In this document: piece by piece, positions 12,170 through 25,566 of the stretch
Position numbering within the stretch: the first letter of the stretch is position 1
Layout: each line of letters starts with the position of its first letter
Assembly (NCBI GenBank): GCA_017590115.1
Contig: JAGGNK010013003.1
Location: 1,240,001-1,304,000 of the forward strand
Direction of reading: 5' to 3'
DNA length: 64,000 nt
Source: Montifringilla adamsi
Taxonomy: Eukaryota; Chordata; Aves; Passeriformes; Passeridae
Translations under genes and position numbers: made by a program
Notes under the pieces: model-generated
What the model was told of the DNA's origin: nothing
The model's database searches: none
The model's input: only the letters and a program-made list of their open reading frames with translations

Positions 12170-13280
12170 TTTACAGCTGAGTCTTGGGAAGCTGCTGCTG
12201 CACAGGATGCAGATAGTCACCATTCATTATCCAGTTCCTGTTTGTTCCAGGAAGCTGAGGCTGGTTTTGGGTCTAGTAAAAACTGAATTGGTACTGTAAA
12301 TGGCTTAAAAATATTTAGAACTTGTAACAGATAAAACAACTTAATGTTGGCTCTAAACCAGGAAATACACACTCTGTGGATAATTTATATAGTAATTACC
12401 TTCAGTTTTTACTGTGCACTTTTTAAAACCAGGTTTTGATTTCATGTAACAACTTCAGATTTTTGTATATTTTCAAATATGTTTCTGCATTAACAAATTT
12501 GGATCAGTGCAGTAGGTGTCTATTTTTGAGTTCTACGTTTAATGGTCAGCACATGTACATTCCATTACTTGTTAATAACAGTTTAAAAATGAGTTTGGAG
12601 ACTTTTTTTGGCCATGCAAGCTGTGCAGTTACTGTAAATGTACTACTCCTGTTCTCAACCCTCTAGAATTAATTGGAACTGTGGCTTGAAATGATTTTTA
12701 CAAATTCACCAAATACATGGGATCATTGTTAGACTGCAACAGTGGAAACCTTTCCTGCTTATATTTGGCACTTTGGATTTTGAGGTAAGGAGCACAAGTG
12801 GCTGAATTGGGTTACTTCAGTGAAATTGCTTTAAGCCATTTCTGTAACATTTTGTTTACACATGTATGTAAATATATATTGGTTGAAATAGCTGTTTAAG
12901 GCTAGAGGAAACTGTGATTGTCATTTGCCCTAAAAGAGTGAAGCAGTGTGTGTAAAATAGATCAGCTTACTGTGCTCTTACAGTAAAGAAGAATATGAAA
13001 TATGTAGAAGATTTAAGCACCGAATTTGCAAAAGGTCTTCATGGAATTGAGTTGTGATGGATTCACTGGGGGGATGCACGTGGGTTTTCCTGTGTTTTCA
13101 GAAGTTTGTGAACTTTAGGCCGCTCCTAAATTTTGGTTTTTTAATTTTTTTTTCAAGTGAAGTTTAATATCACAAGTTTTCACAGCACTGATTTGTTCTT
13201 GGGGCTGGGGTTTGTTGTTTTGGGTTGGATTTTGATTGGTTGTTTCTTTGGGTTTTTTTTGGTTTTTTTTGGTTTTTTTT

Positions 13281-13325
<45 letters not shown>

Positions 13326-13455
13326 TGCTGTGCTGCTCCACACTTTTTACACCAGTCTTCTGTTCCATAATTTCCATTATGGCACTTACTTGTCCCACGG
13401 GGGTTTACTCTGATATCAGATGTGCTGAAATGTATTATCAGTATGTAATAATAAA
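12170..13455 (+). other. PPP1R21: Probable PPP1R21 3' UTR
   Basis: Non-coding, AT-rich sequence directly after the stop. The first clean AATAAA I find is at 13450-13455, just past a long poly(T). Others are at 13992-13997 and 15762-15767. The true cleavage site cannot be fixed from sequence alone, so the right edge is a guess. Confidence 0.45.
13251..13322. repeat. (GGTTTTTTTT)4 followed by about 40 T
   Basis: Four perfect GGTTTTTTTT decamers (13251-13290) run into an uninterrupted T tract ending at 13322. It is preceded by other G/T-rich sequence. It resembles expansion from a reverse-oriented poly(A) tail, but no element body is recognised. It lies in the presumed PPP1R21 3' UTR. Confidence 0.9.
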
Positions 13456-16400
13456 ATCAACCACATGGAACCAGCTTGACTTTTCCCTTCCTTCTGGCAG
13501 TGCCCAGGCTGCAGAGTGTGACATTGTGGTGGGGTGTTCCAGCTGTTGCTGGTGGGATGGTTCCACCAGTCTAGGTGCTCTCAGTTCTTCTCTTTGTTCT
13601 GATAGTTTTTCCTTTCAGAAATGCAAAATAGAAGTGGTTGTGAAGGGGAGAGGAGATGGGGAAAGCCTGCAGGGTTTCTTATTGATGTTGAATTAAGAGC
13701 TATGTGCTGGTGCTAATGAGGGTTGGGAAATGTTGGCTTTCTCTCCAGCCATTTTATGGAAGCAGATACAGCTTCAACTGTTTCATTTAGGTTTGGGAAG
13801 CTAATTGCTTTCTTCCAATTCTTTTGAAGCTGCCTTTTCTGAGAACTTTCATCTTGCACTTAAGGTACTAATACAGTTATTTTAATTCTCTGAATCAAAT
13901 GACTGAACTGACACTACTTTTGCAGATAGTATTTTTCATAGGTTGCTGCCTTTAGAGAAAGATTTTGCTTAGGCCATTTTTTCCATGGCTGAATAAAAAT
14001 AGTGTGTGTTTAGAATTTGCATTAAAAAATCAAATGCTTGTTCAGAGTATACCCCAATATCCAAGCTGGAATTCATGTAGAATGTACAGGCACTTAGGTA
14101 CAATTCCAATGTACATCAGTTTATCAGCATTTTTTCTTTGCAGTGTTGTTTGGGAATGTATTTGGGTGTCCCCCTCACCAAGCAATAACCATGCTCAAGA
14201 AGAGACAGTTCTGATCACTTAAGCTGCCTTCAGTTTTTCAAGGAAATGTTTTGAGTAAGTTCTAGACAGCTGTAAACTATCAATACCCAAAAGTAAAATC
14301 TGACAAAAGAAACTTTAAATCAGTGTTTTGGGTACTGCTGTAGTAGTGTTGTAAGGGGCCACAGGATATTACACTGAACTCAGTGGCATTAGAAACTGGA
14401 TCAAGTGGAAATACCAACTCCTTGTGCTTATTATCTGCTAACCAGGTGATGCTGAATCTTCCTCAGTACCTCAAATGCTGTTAAATGCCAAAATAGCTAC
14501 AGCACAAGGCTTTGCTATTAAAAAGCTGAAGACTTGTTTCAACATTGCAGCCAAAAACTGATCTTCGAGGCAAAGTTTTCCAGAAAAAATATTTGCAACT
14601 ACTTTATTTGCAATGGCAAATACAGAGTATCATGGAATGCGCAAAATCTGGGCAAGGAAATTTTACTAATAGAATTAATCTTCAGAAATGTGCAGTGTGA
14701 ATGCCTTCAAGGTGGTTAATTGGGGAAACCAGTGAGAAAGTTTTGTAAAGTGTAAAACCCTTCAGCACAATACAGTGTAAAACCAGGATTAAAGAAAAGC
14801 CTGAATATCAGTTATCTTTTTTAAGGACAGTTCACTATGACACACAAGTTTTAAAGCATTTTTTGAGTACTTAATTTCTCCATAATGTTGAGTGCCTCAT
14901 GAATAATCTCGCATTCTCAGGCTTAAGTGGCTAATTCAGAAAAACCATATTTTAATGGTTTTAATTGGATTTTCAAAAAATCTTTGAGCTTTGTTTAAAG
15001 CTATACTAACATGTTCAAGGCTTTCAAAATGTTCAGCTGTCCTAGATTTCTGAAAGCACATCCCAGTAACTATTCTGGGTGTTGAAAATAAATACTTGCT
15101 GTAATCAGGGATTAATTTAACCTCAAGATTGCCCTCTCTTAAGAACCACTGCTTCATCAGTTTGAAATGCCCAAGAAGCACCAAAGCCATTGTCTATTTT
15201 ACAATGCCTTAAGCTCCTGGAGGTCAGAGGTTTCCCTGCCTGAAGGCTTAACTTCTAAAACAGAATCTAGGCTGGTGTCATAAGCTGTGCAAGGGTGCAT
15301 CTCATTGCTGTTTGAGCAGTGATTATTTTGAGTTGCTACATCTCTGATTTAAACAGCAATCAGCTGAAGTGTTGGTTGTAAGTTGGTGGTGTTTGTCCTG
15401 TCTCATGTTAATCCCTTCAGCTTCATTCTGAACCAGTTCAACATTTCATGGCATATGAAATGTGCCAGATCTTCTTGATGCATGTGAAATATCCAGGCTG
15501 GAAAAGTTTGTTTTCCTACCTTTGGCCGTTTATATGGTTATTTTCCCTTTTTTCCCAAGCCAGCTTAATTTCTAATTTGTATTTGTAATCCTGCTGCTCT
15601 ACCTGTCCTCCCTTCCCTTGCTGGCAGATGAAGTTTTGGTGTGAAGGTTTTTGGCCCAGCATGTTTCCTGGGTGCTGACTTCACTGTTCAGCAGTGCTTC
15701 CTATGCTCCAAAAACCAGATTTACTCCGTTGTGCAAGGCATCAACTGCAAACAGGAAAGGAAATAAACTTTGTATCCACATAGTGCCTATTGGGAGAAGG
15801 GAGAAGTTATTTACTAGTTTGGCTGAGCAGTGTCAAGGCTGTGGGTTTTTTTTTAATAGTGTAAATCCAATGATATATTAAACTTTGGAGAACCATCTGG
15901 CCCTGTAAATTGGGCAAACCTGTTGTTTAATACAGTCTGTATGTAAGGTAATTTGAGAGCACTATCTTAGCAACAGTAGGGTCATAATAAAAACAAAGCT
16001 TAGTGCAGTAAAAAATTGTAATTGCTGCCAGAGGTCTGATTACTTCCTCCCACGAAGGCTGGATGCTGCTCTAAGAATGCTTGTTGTGTCTTACTCTGCC
16101 TTTTCTGCCTCTGTCACTACCTGCAGGATTGCTCGGCTGTGAATTCAATCCACGTTTGTTTAGAGAGGGCATTTTTGCCCAAATTCCTGAATATTTGTTT
16201 TAATCACAGAGTTTAAAACTTTCTTTAAGTGCAGTTGTGCCTGCAGCGCTGCCAGCGTGGTTACAGAGGGGTCAGAGAAGAGCTTTGGGGGACCTTGGTG
16301 AGGCAGGGCCGGGCTGTGAGCTGCAGCACATGGAAACTGGCCTGGGGCAGCTCTCATTGTCTGCCTCTGCTGGCTGTGCAGGCAGCTTTAGACATCAGTG

Positions 16401-19379
16401 CTCATTCGGAGTCACCCAGCTCCTTACAGAGGCAAATACTCGAATTGCTGCAATGCTGAGCTGCAAAAAAACCCACCAAGTCTGTGATTCTCCTTGGGCT
16501 TAATTTGCAGGGCAAGATACCCCACTAACGGTCCTAAAAGAATTCTGGTTGTAAACCTCTTACATGGAAATGGCAGAGATAGCAGTAGAAAGCACAATTC
16601 ATCTGTTTTAGCACTGATTCATCCTGTGAGTCCAAAACTTTCTAAGCTGATGAAGTCTTAAGTAATGCAGAAGCCTTTGAAGCCCAGGCCTGGTGTCAAA
16701 GCTGTAGTTACAGTCTCCCCTAAGCAACACAGCTTTGTCCTGAGAAGAGTTAAACCCACAAAGCTTAGGAGTCCAGGTCGTTTCTAGTTATTTTAGGCAC
16801 TAGGGATTCTTTCATTAATTTTCTTGGCATCTAGTCAATGGTGGCATGTAGCTTGCTGCAGGCTCTGTCTGTATCAAGTTCTTTGCTTCTGAAATGAGCG
16901 TGAGAACACCTTACACTGCCACACACTCCCCTTTCTGCCCCCTCATCCTTGCCTGCTCTCCCTTAAAGCTTCAACTTTCTTTTCTCTTGGATTTAAAAGT
17001 CTTCAGTTTGGGCTTGAATAGCGAACGCAGAACGCTGTATCCAAGAAAGATAATTTTAATGAAGTTACGAGATTGAAAAGGTCTGAACTGAGAATTTCAG
17101 TGCAGTTGCATTAACTGCAGCCCTTGGCACAGGGAACAGCTGTAATCCTGGAACTGGTGCTGCTCCTCTTCCGTGCTTTGTACTTAGTGACTTTCAAATT
17201 GTCATGTGCAGGGTTGGACAGAAAGTATGAACCTGGAGAGGGGACAATCAACTTGACCAAAAGTTGCTTCTGAAGTCTGGAAAGACTGGTTTATTTTTAG
17301 TCCAAACAGGCAAGAACAAGTTTCTCTTAGATAATTGATCTAGCCCATGAGGTCAGGAACATTTGAAACCAATTTCTCACAAAAATGACATCAATATGCT
17401 AAATTTCTATAACCAATTTATATGTAATAAATATACATAATTTAAATAGTGAATATACTAAACTTGTAAGTTTTTAATAGCAGTTGTATTCAGTGAAAGG
17501 TGGATTCATTTAACCTGAGGAGAATTTGACTTTTCAAAACAAAATACATCTTAGTTAAGATAAGATTTTGCAGAAAGTTCTTGCTAAAATAAAAGCAAAG
17601 CAGTAGAGGAAAGAGTTAAAATAAGTCTAGAAACAAGTGGTTTTCTGTCTTTATTTACAAATATTTGGTTCTAGCCAGACATGAACTGAGAGGTTTCACT
17701 TTTGATAAAATAGTCATAGACAGTAAACATTTTATAAACAGGCAATACACTGCAAATCATGTTAAAATAAATTTAAATATAATCAGCAACGTAAATGGAA
17801 TTTGTTAGCATTGTAGAATGTTGAATGAGTTTTATAACTTCCTCTAGCAACATATAGTACTGTATCTTTATGTGAAATGCTCTTCTAATTGTATTTACAG
17901 TAGAAATAACTTTTAATAGTTGTAGTTTGTTCTGCATATACTATTCATCACAGTCAAATTATTTTAAGGTACTTTAAATCTCAGTATCAGGGGTTTTTTT
18001 CCTGTGATGCTTGAGTTTATGTTGCACTGAATTATTTTGGAAGAGAAAATGATAGCAGAATTTACTGGAGAAGAACAGATTTGTCTTGAAAATATATACA
18101 CTTGCCTCAGCAAAGGAAAATCGGAGCTATTTTTAGATATGCATGCTTTGATAAGGAGATATGAGAAATTAATACTCTTCCCACCTGAAAACCATTAGGA
18201 AGAGCTAATGTGGAAGCTAAACAGGAAAAAAGGTTTAATTGAATGTTGTGCAGGAGTACATGAGAGTTTGAAGGACTAATTTTGGAGTATGTAGAAAATG
18301 TTAGAAATTATTTCCAGTTTCCTGGAATTTTGGCAGAAAAGGAGGTATTGATCCACTGGCTCCCTCTGCTAAGAGGCTGTGTCCTGGGAGAAGACTGAAT
18401 TGTTTATGGAAAATACAGTTTTTATGGAAATACAATTTTGACACCAGGCCTGGATTTCAAGGGCAGAAGACTTACAGGGACGGAATTCCCGAGGGAAGAG
18501 ACTGGGATGAGGTTCTGGCACTTCCAGGGCTGCCGTGCTGGGATGAGGGAGGCAGGTGGAGCTGCCTAGCCCTGTCCTCAGCCTGGAGACCTCAGTCTGG
18601 CAGTGCTCAGAAAAGGTCTTCAAGGAGAGAAGAAGGTAACAATTCACTGGCTTGAAAGTTAATGCAATGATAAGTTAATGGTGAAAAAATTCTGTGCTAA
18701 ATTTGGCACTGGATTTTTAAAGAAATTAAGAAAGAAAATGCAGAACTTTTAAAACCACGAATGGCCAACATTCATCCTCGTGCAATTTGTGTAGTGGTTT
18801 TAAGCTCACAGAAGAATTTATTTGTAGGGAAAATTGTACAGAACACTTCTATTGCAAATGCAGACAGAGCCTGAATAGTGCTTCCCATGCATAAAACAAA
18901 GACGTAGGATTGCTTCATTTTCACAGAAAACAAGAAAACTTTATAGAGAAGATAAATGGGACAAAAGAAACCAGTCTGCAGAAAGAGGTTCCTTCCTTAT
19001 TAAAATACAACCACTGGAAAGCAGTGGAGCTGAAATGGATGTATAATTCTTCACAAAGAATTTTGGGTGGATGACACAAGAAACTGGAGCTCGCTGCTCT
19101 AAGTGAGCTGTCCCCACTGCTTGAAAGCCTTTCTGGGTAATCTGCGTGTCTGCAGTCCCTGGCAGCTCTGCTCCATGTCCCTGGGAATGCTCTGGAGGGT
19201 TTTGTAGGGGGTTTCCCCCTCTTTATCCTCCTCATTCTATCCGCGTGCTCTGGCCCTTCGGGAGCAGCCTTTGTGCGCCTCTGCTGTGTGCACACAGAGA
19301 GGAATGGCTGAGAGGGACTTTCAAGGCAACAACACAACTGCACAGCCCTGCTGGTTATTCAGACATTTCCCGAGCCTCG
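13456..19379. other. Intergenic region between PPP1R21 and STON1
   Basis: About 6 kb with no supportable gene. Only short unconserved-looking open frames occur. It contains scattered AATAAA hexamers (13992, 15762) and an AT-rich stretch at about 17.4-18.0 kb. I recognise no transposon or RNA gene. Confidence 0.6.
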
Positions 19380-19700
19380 GAGGATCTCCTGTCCCCGCAG
19401 CAGCTTTGCCGGCGCTGGCTGGCCGGGGGATGCCCTGCCTTTCCCGGGGGATGCTCCGGCGGGATGCGCCGGGCGGGGCCTGTCCTGGCCGCCGCCCCCG
19501 GCCCGGCGCGGCCGCTGCTGCGCTCCCGGCGGCGGGCGGGCCTGGCGGGACCGGAGCGGGCACGGAGCGGGCACGGAGCGGGTAAGGAGCGGCTCTGCCC
19601 CGGGGCAGCCGGGCCGGAGGAGCGGGACACGGGGGGACTCCGTCCGAAGTGGAATTTTCCGGGTGGTTGAGGCGCAGCCACGAAGTTCTGCCTTGGAACG
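19380..19700 (+). promoter_or_regulatory. STON1: CpG island, candidate STON1 promoter and non-coding first exon
   Basis: This block is strikingly GC- and CpG-rich compared with its AT-rich surroundings, with many CCGG, GCGC and CGGG words and GC-box-like GGGCGGG at 19473 and 19534. A consensus donor, GAGCGG|GTAAGG, lies at 19581/19582 on the + strand. It could end an untranslated first exon that splices to the strong acceptor before 30241. It is the only CpG-rich block upstream of STON1 in the window. Stonin-1 transcripts commonly have a 5' non-coding exon. The link to STON1 is inference from position and strand. Confidence 0.6.
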
Positions 19701-19799
19701 GGCCGGCGGATGGGGCTCTTTTGTTTTGGTGTAAGAACATGATGCGTTTAACAAAAATATTTCGCTCATTTTTCTTTTTAATTTTCTTTTTTCCTCCAT

Positions 19800-19862
19800 T
19801 TTCCTTTCCTTGCCTTGCCTTGCCTTTCCCCTTGCCTTTCCCCCTCTTCCTTTCCTCTTCTT
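19800..19862. repeat. Pyrimidine-rich CCTTG/CCTTT low-complexity tract
   Basis: Imperfect repeats of CCTTGCCTTG and CCTTTCCCC type, almost pure pyrimidine on the + strand, just downstream of the CpG island. Confidence 0.8.
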
Positions 19863-21952
19863 TTCAAGTAGAAGTGGTGAAAAGGGGATGATTTTGCCCC
19901 GGGGCTTTGAATCACGGCAGAAATCGGGAGGCTTCGGGTGCCAGGCATCCTAAGGGATCGCATTCCCATGACTTGTGCCCTGTTAGGGAGGAGACTGGGG
20001 TAAGCGAGGAGTGTTTTTCTTTAATACTCGAAGTGAATTGAATTCCTGGAGCCTTTCTCATGTTTTCTTAGTGGTTCGGCTGATGATGTTAAAGAATGCA
20101 CGTAGGGTCACGGTGTTTGAAAGCGTGGCTGCAGAAATCTCTCCCATAAATCCAGCTTTGGGAAAGCCCCCGGAGCGGATGCAGAGGATGTGCTGCACGG
20201 GGCTGGGATGTTTGAATTGCACTGACCGTACATCCCCCTAGTGCAGAGCCCGGGGATGGAGTTTCAAGGATAGTGTTAATGAGGAAAAAAAAAAAAAAGT
20301 AGAAAATATCCCCTTTCTGGCTTTAGATAAGTGCTCACCGAAGGGGAGCTTTGCAGTAAGGTTTTGGCTTTTTTTTTTAAGGTGTAGCTGTTCTGATATT
20401 TGTGGGAAACAAGTGTGCTGATAAAACTGCTGACTAAGCTGTTCTCCGGACCCAAGTGAAAGTTACACAATTCTGTGCTTCCCCAGTGTTTTTTCTGTGA
20501 GGTGGAGAAACCCTGACTGATTCCTCTGCAAACAGGACTTAGCTTTTCTTTTGGTAGAGTGGTAATGACTGACTGGGGAGGAGGGAACAAAAGTTTTGGA
20601 GCCCGAGGCTTTTAAACATGAACTGTTCATGTTGGTGTTAACTCGCTTTGCCCTGTCTGGGGACTGAGGCTCTTCTGTAGCTGTGAAAGAAGAAAAAGCG
20701 TAGCTGAAGAGAACACTTTAAGTTGTCTGATTTGTGCAATGGGAGAAAATGCAGCGAGGAAAGATTAGCTGCCTGCTTGCCTCTGTGTGTGAGTAGAGGA
20801 GAACTGAGCACTGTGCTCTGTAACCAGCTGTGGCTGAGCTTAAGAGCAATTTGTACAACAGGGAGTGTGGCCAGAGACCGTATTTACCTGATGCTGGAGT
20901 TGTAAATAACACCTCTGGGAAAACCTGCCCCAAGACAGGTATCAAGTGCTTGCTTCATGCTCGGCTTTGAATGTTTTCCTTCTCCCTCATGAATATGCAG
21001 GAAGTGTTATTTTCCATCACTTCAAAAGTTATTGGGGTCTGTAAACTTCATGGCCCAGCTTGTTGATGATCTCTGAACAGCAAGTTAATGTAGGTTTATA
21101 AGTTATCTGTGTGTGGACATTAAGTCCAGCATGAAAACAGAGATGCACTACTCTGGGCAGTGTTTGACTTTGTGTTTGGGTAAACAAGATCCCTCTAGTC
21201 CACCACTCCTTTTCTTCTGGTTTTGATTGGTATAAATATAAGCTGACGTCTTCTGCTTCAGAAAAGCAGGCTGCCCACGTGTCTGTCTTAAAAGGCTTTT
21301 GGAGAGGAACCCAAATGAGGCCTTTTTTAGTGTCTGTGTTATGATTTACACTTTCTGACACGACTGTCACCAGTTGCTATTAACAGTACTTGTATCCAAA
21401 TAAACAAGGATTTAATCAGTACGTCTTCTCCTTAGTGCTAGTATTCCTGTAAGGCCTTAAAGCAGGGAGAAGGGGAGTATCCCACAGATCAGGTGGGAGC
21501 TGTTCTGTCAGAAAATGTTCCTGACAGCTGTCAGACAGTACCTTTCATGTTTAGAAGACCCCTGCAAATTTTATGTCATGGGTTATACCCCAGGAAGGTA
21601 TTGCCAGGTGTTTGTTGGGCACTAAAGCATGAGGCAGTTTTAAGGGCAGATATAAAAACTGACTCAGAACTAAAACTAAAGTAAAAAAAAAAAAAAGGGG
21701 GGCTATTATGCTGTTCAGTGATTTTCACAAATACAGTACTTCTGTCAGCTTCCCTACCTTTTATTACTCACTCTGAGATTAGTGGCAAGAGTTTTGAAGT
21801 GTTCTTCTGTGCTGTGTATTCTTTGTGGCATTTCATCCCTCCTTTCCCTTGGACACTGCAAACACTAGCAGAGGACCAGACTTAAACTTCTTTCTGTCCA
21901 CAGCCAGCTTAATATTTTGATATGTGATCTGTGTGCCAAAGTACTCAGGCAC

Positions 21953-21976
21953 TTTTTTTTTTTTTTTTTTTTTTTT
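21953..21976. repeat. Poly(T) run, 24 nt
   Basis: A homopolymer in the presumed first STON1 intron. No adjoining element is recognised. Confidence 0.9.
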
Positions 21977-24900
21977 AATCCAGAGAGCTGTGTAATCCTA
22001 AAAAAAAACCAACCCAACAAAAGAGGTTGTTGCTGTTACAGAAGTGGGACAGCCACCCATAACTACATTTCTGCTGCTTCTTAGTCCATTATAACTCTCT
22101 TCTGCCCAGGGGGAGAAGAGAGGGAGAGGTTTGGGATGTTAAAGTACTTGCCAGAGCCCTGTGCAGAGCTGCTGAGACCAGAGCACTTCTGTGGGATGTG
22201 CGTGCTTTCCTAATAATAACATGTTTCCTAAACACAGTTAAAAAAATTGCTTCAGTAGACGCAGTAACATTCCATTAACTTAGTGACCTGCAAAAGTACT
22301 GCAAATAAAAATAGATTTATTTTCCTGTCTCTTCTATGCCAGAGCATTTATTTTTTATTATTATTAAAAGAACCCAACAAATGTAAACTTCTGTACAGTA
22401 AAATGACATCTGGTGTCAATAAACAGTTTACATGAATCCCTGCTCTCCCTTGGCTCACCAAAATGTGCCTATGGAGTGTAAGCTGTGCCATCGCTGTGGT
22501 GATGCTGAAGAGGAGTGTGATTCAGAGGATGAAGCAGGACTATCCCAGGGAGCTAAATGTGAGTGGGCCCTGTGGGAGGTGTGTTGTACATGTGACAGGA
22601 ACACAGTGAATTAAATATGATTTACTTATCTTGTCTGTGCAGATAATGGGAAGAAATTAGGTGCAACAGCACAGATCAAAAGCCAACCTCCAGCTAAAAA
22701 ACTTTTTAAGGGTCACAGGTTTGCAGTGAGCACTTTCTAACATAAAAAAATACAAACAAAGGAGTTTTCACAATACGCTGCTATGTGTAACTGCTTTGCT
22801 TTGAGAAGATGCAATCATGTCTTGCATCACATCTTGCAGTCACCTCTTGCACACAAGAGATGTGTTTTAGAAGGCACTGTGATATCCAGAAAGGAAGAGA
22901 ATAAAAACTATGAGTAGTTAATATTGATTTCATCAGGCTTTTTGTTATTTCTTCTATGAAAAACAAGATTTTTCTGTTAAAGATGTTCACTGAAAGACAG
23001 AGAACCATTTTGTGGTTCTCAGGATTTAATCCAGTTCTAATTTGAGCTAGCAAAACTGTTCCCACTGTCTTTGATAGCAGACTGTGTCTTCCTGAGGGTT
23101 TTCCTGGCCATCCCATTTGCCAGCAAACGGGGCATGAGCAGAGGCTCACCCTGTCCTGCCTTCTCTGTTGCCAGCCTGGAGCCCAAAGATGCACAGAACC
23201 ATGGGCCACTAGACTGTGTTAGTGACACCTGGGACAGTCTGTCACCTCCTGAGCTGGGGAATCTGCCCAGAAAACAGGAAAATGCTGGGATGGAACTCTG
23301 CTGGGTGTCATCTGCACGAGCTGACTGAGAAGTTAGAACTGATGTACTCAAGAAAGATGCTCAGACTCGTGTGGAGTACTGCTGTTTGCTATTCTTACAG
23401 AGATGCCAGACACAAATGTGGTTTTTATCACTTTGGTTACATTAAAAGGAAAAACAAACAGGTTCTAAGTGTACCCGTGGCTCTTCTTTATGTACCAGAA
23501 TTATGCAGTTTGTGGTGTGATGTAAGATGTTATTTCATCTCCCTGAAACAAAATAGTCACATGTAGCTGTGGCTTGGGAAAACTGCTTTTTATGTTAGAA
23601 AGTGCTTGTTGCAAGCCTGTGAGCCTTGGATGTTTCGTAGCTGGAGGCTGATTTTTGCCTGACTTCTTTCTCCACGCTGTTATATTCACTGGCTGGTGTG
23701 TTCTGTGAGGTGTCTGCACATGGGCTGAGCCACAGCAGCTAGTGCAGGACCTGCTGAAAGAAACCTTGCAGCTCCCCTCAGGTGAGAGAGGCGGCCTGTG
23801 GGGCACGAGGAGCTCTGCTGCTCTTTGCAGCTTCAGGTCTGCATTCCAGTCTCTCTCCCGATGGCTCTTACATTGGGTCTCTATTTTAGTTTCCTTTTTT
23901 AAAAATGCTTTTTAATTATTGTTTTTAGTTTATTCTATTTCGCTTATGTTATCTCATTCTGAAAGTTATGTTCCTGATAACAAGCTCTGCAAAAAACTCC
24001 TTGAGAGGAATGAGGGTGCAGATCCCAGGCGGCTGTGCGGCCGTGATTTGTAAAAATCTCTCGATCTCTTTAGGAAATACCTTTGGTTTGTCACCATAAA
24101 GTCATACAGACACTTCCAGTAAAATGTCTCTAGGCTTTTCTGCCTTGATTCCTGTTCCCCACTAAGAAAACAGGGAAGGACAAAGCTGATGTGACTCACC
24201 CGTGGTGATGTGACTGCTGGAGCGGGGCGAGGGAGGGTGTGGGAATCACGGCTCCTGTATGGGAAGGGTGGTTGGAGCTGATGGTGTTACACACAAGACC
24301 AGTCATGCATGAGGTTTTGTTGTCTTTTCAAGGCAGCTTTGGAATGACTTCACATCTGAGTGTTAGGGAAAGACTCCCAGAATGGATCTGCACATGAAAA
24401 GGAGTTTTTTGACAGTGCCTAACAGCTGAGGTTTCAGCGATTATCCGCGGCAAAGGTGGGAATTGTTGTGGGTAGCTGTGCTAAATTTTCATATCCAGTG
24501 GAAGATCCTCACCATCCAACCTCCTCCTCTTGTCCGCAAGGAGAGCTGCTTTGGGGAGGATCCACTTCAGGCACAGCTGAGCAGGCTTGAACGGTTACCA
24601 GAGATGTGACTGGCTGCTTTTCTTTCATTCTCCATTTGGGAGCATCCCATAGGTTTTCCCTCTGGTGTGAATCTCGTATCAGCTCACAGCCTTTTAAAGC
24701 TTGAAGAGGCAGAGCAGTTGGAATTTCCTCAGGCCTCCATCGTGCAGTGCCTGTGAGATCCCTCCCTGGCTGCATCCCGGATGCTCTCCGGGTGTGCAGG
24801 GACCAGCAGTGCTGTCACCATCGTCCCTGACCTCGTGGTGGGGAGTCCCCTGCACCCCAAACCCTGTGACATCATCCTCACTAGAGAGCCTCTGCCCAAC

Positions 24901-25524
24901 CCTTTTCTCTCTCAAAGAAAGTGAGTGTTGTCTCTGCTTGGGAATTGGGATGGGTTGTGTTGATACCCTTAAAAATGTCGATTTTCCCAAGCTTGTGCCT
25001 TCAGGCAGGAACCAGCAACAGCGAGAGGTGTGTGCAAGAGCTGGGCCTGCCTTTGCTCTGGGGACGTGCACACTGTCAAAAGCTGAAAGCTTTAATTCCT
25101 CCAGCTCTCGGGGCCAAGAGTAAGGAATTCCAAATTAAACAGATTAGCTGCAAGCTCTGAACTTCTCCCAGCTGTGCCTATGCCCCAGAGAGTGAGCAGT
25201 GTAAATAAAAGGTCACATTGCACTTTGAAGTCGGTGTATTTTTGACTATTACACCAGTTCCTTATTTTCTAAAATGAGTAATGCAGTGGGAGGCTTAATC
25301 CATATCCCAAATATAAGAAAATGCCAAGAAATTCCTATTTCCCATCAGTTGTGGCTTTTGTTTATGTTTATTTCAGACCTATAGACTGGATACATTTTTT
25401 TATGTGTATCTAGGGTAGAAAAAACAGAGTTAAATAGAAGTGCAGCCACATGTAGTATCAAAGTAAAATTTGAGGCAAATCATCATAAATCAAGCAGTAT
25501 TTTATGCAGAAGTTGTGCTTCAAG

Positions 25525-25566
25525 TTTTTTTTTTTTTTTTTGTTTTTTTTTTTTTTTTTTTTTTTT
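25525..25566. repeat. Poly(T) run interrupted by one G
   Basis: Seventeen T, one G, then 24 T, followed by GCAG. The junction resembles a strong acceptor (poly-pyrimidine then GCAG), but no conserved coding sequence follows it. Confidence 0.9.

Noticed and set aside
19146..19799. Five overlapping open frames on both strands near 19.4 kb
   Set aside because: CpG-island composition has few stop codons. Arg/Pro/Ala/Gly-rich translations in all frames are typical artefacts.
22432..22614. Cys-rich 60-codon frame resembling a small metal-binding protein
   Set aside because: Cysteine spacing fits no family I know, with no splice or promoter context. Probably chance.
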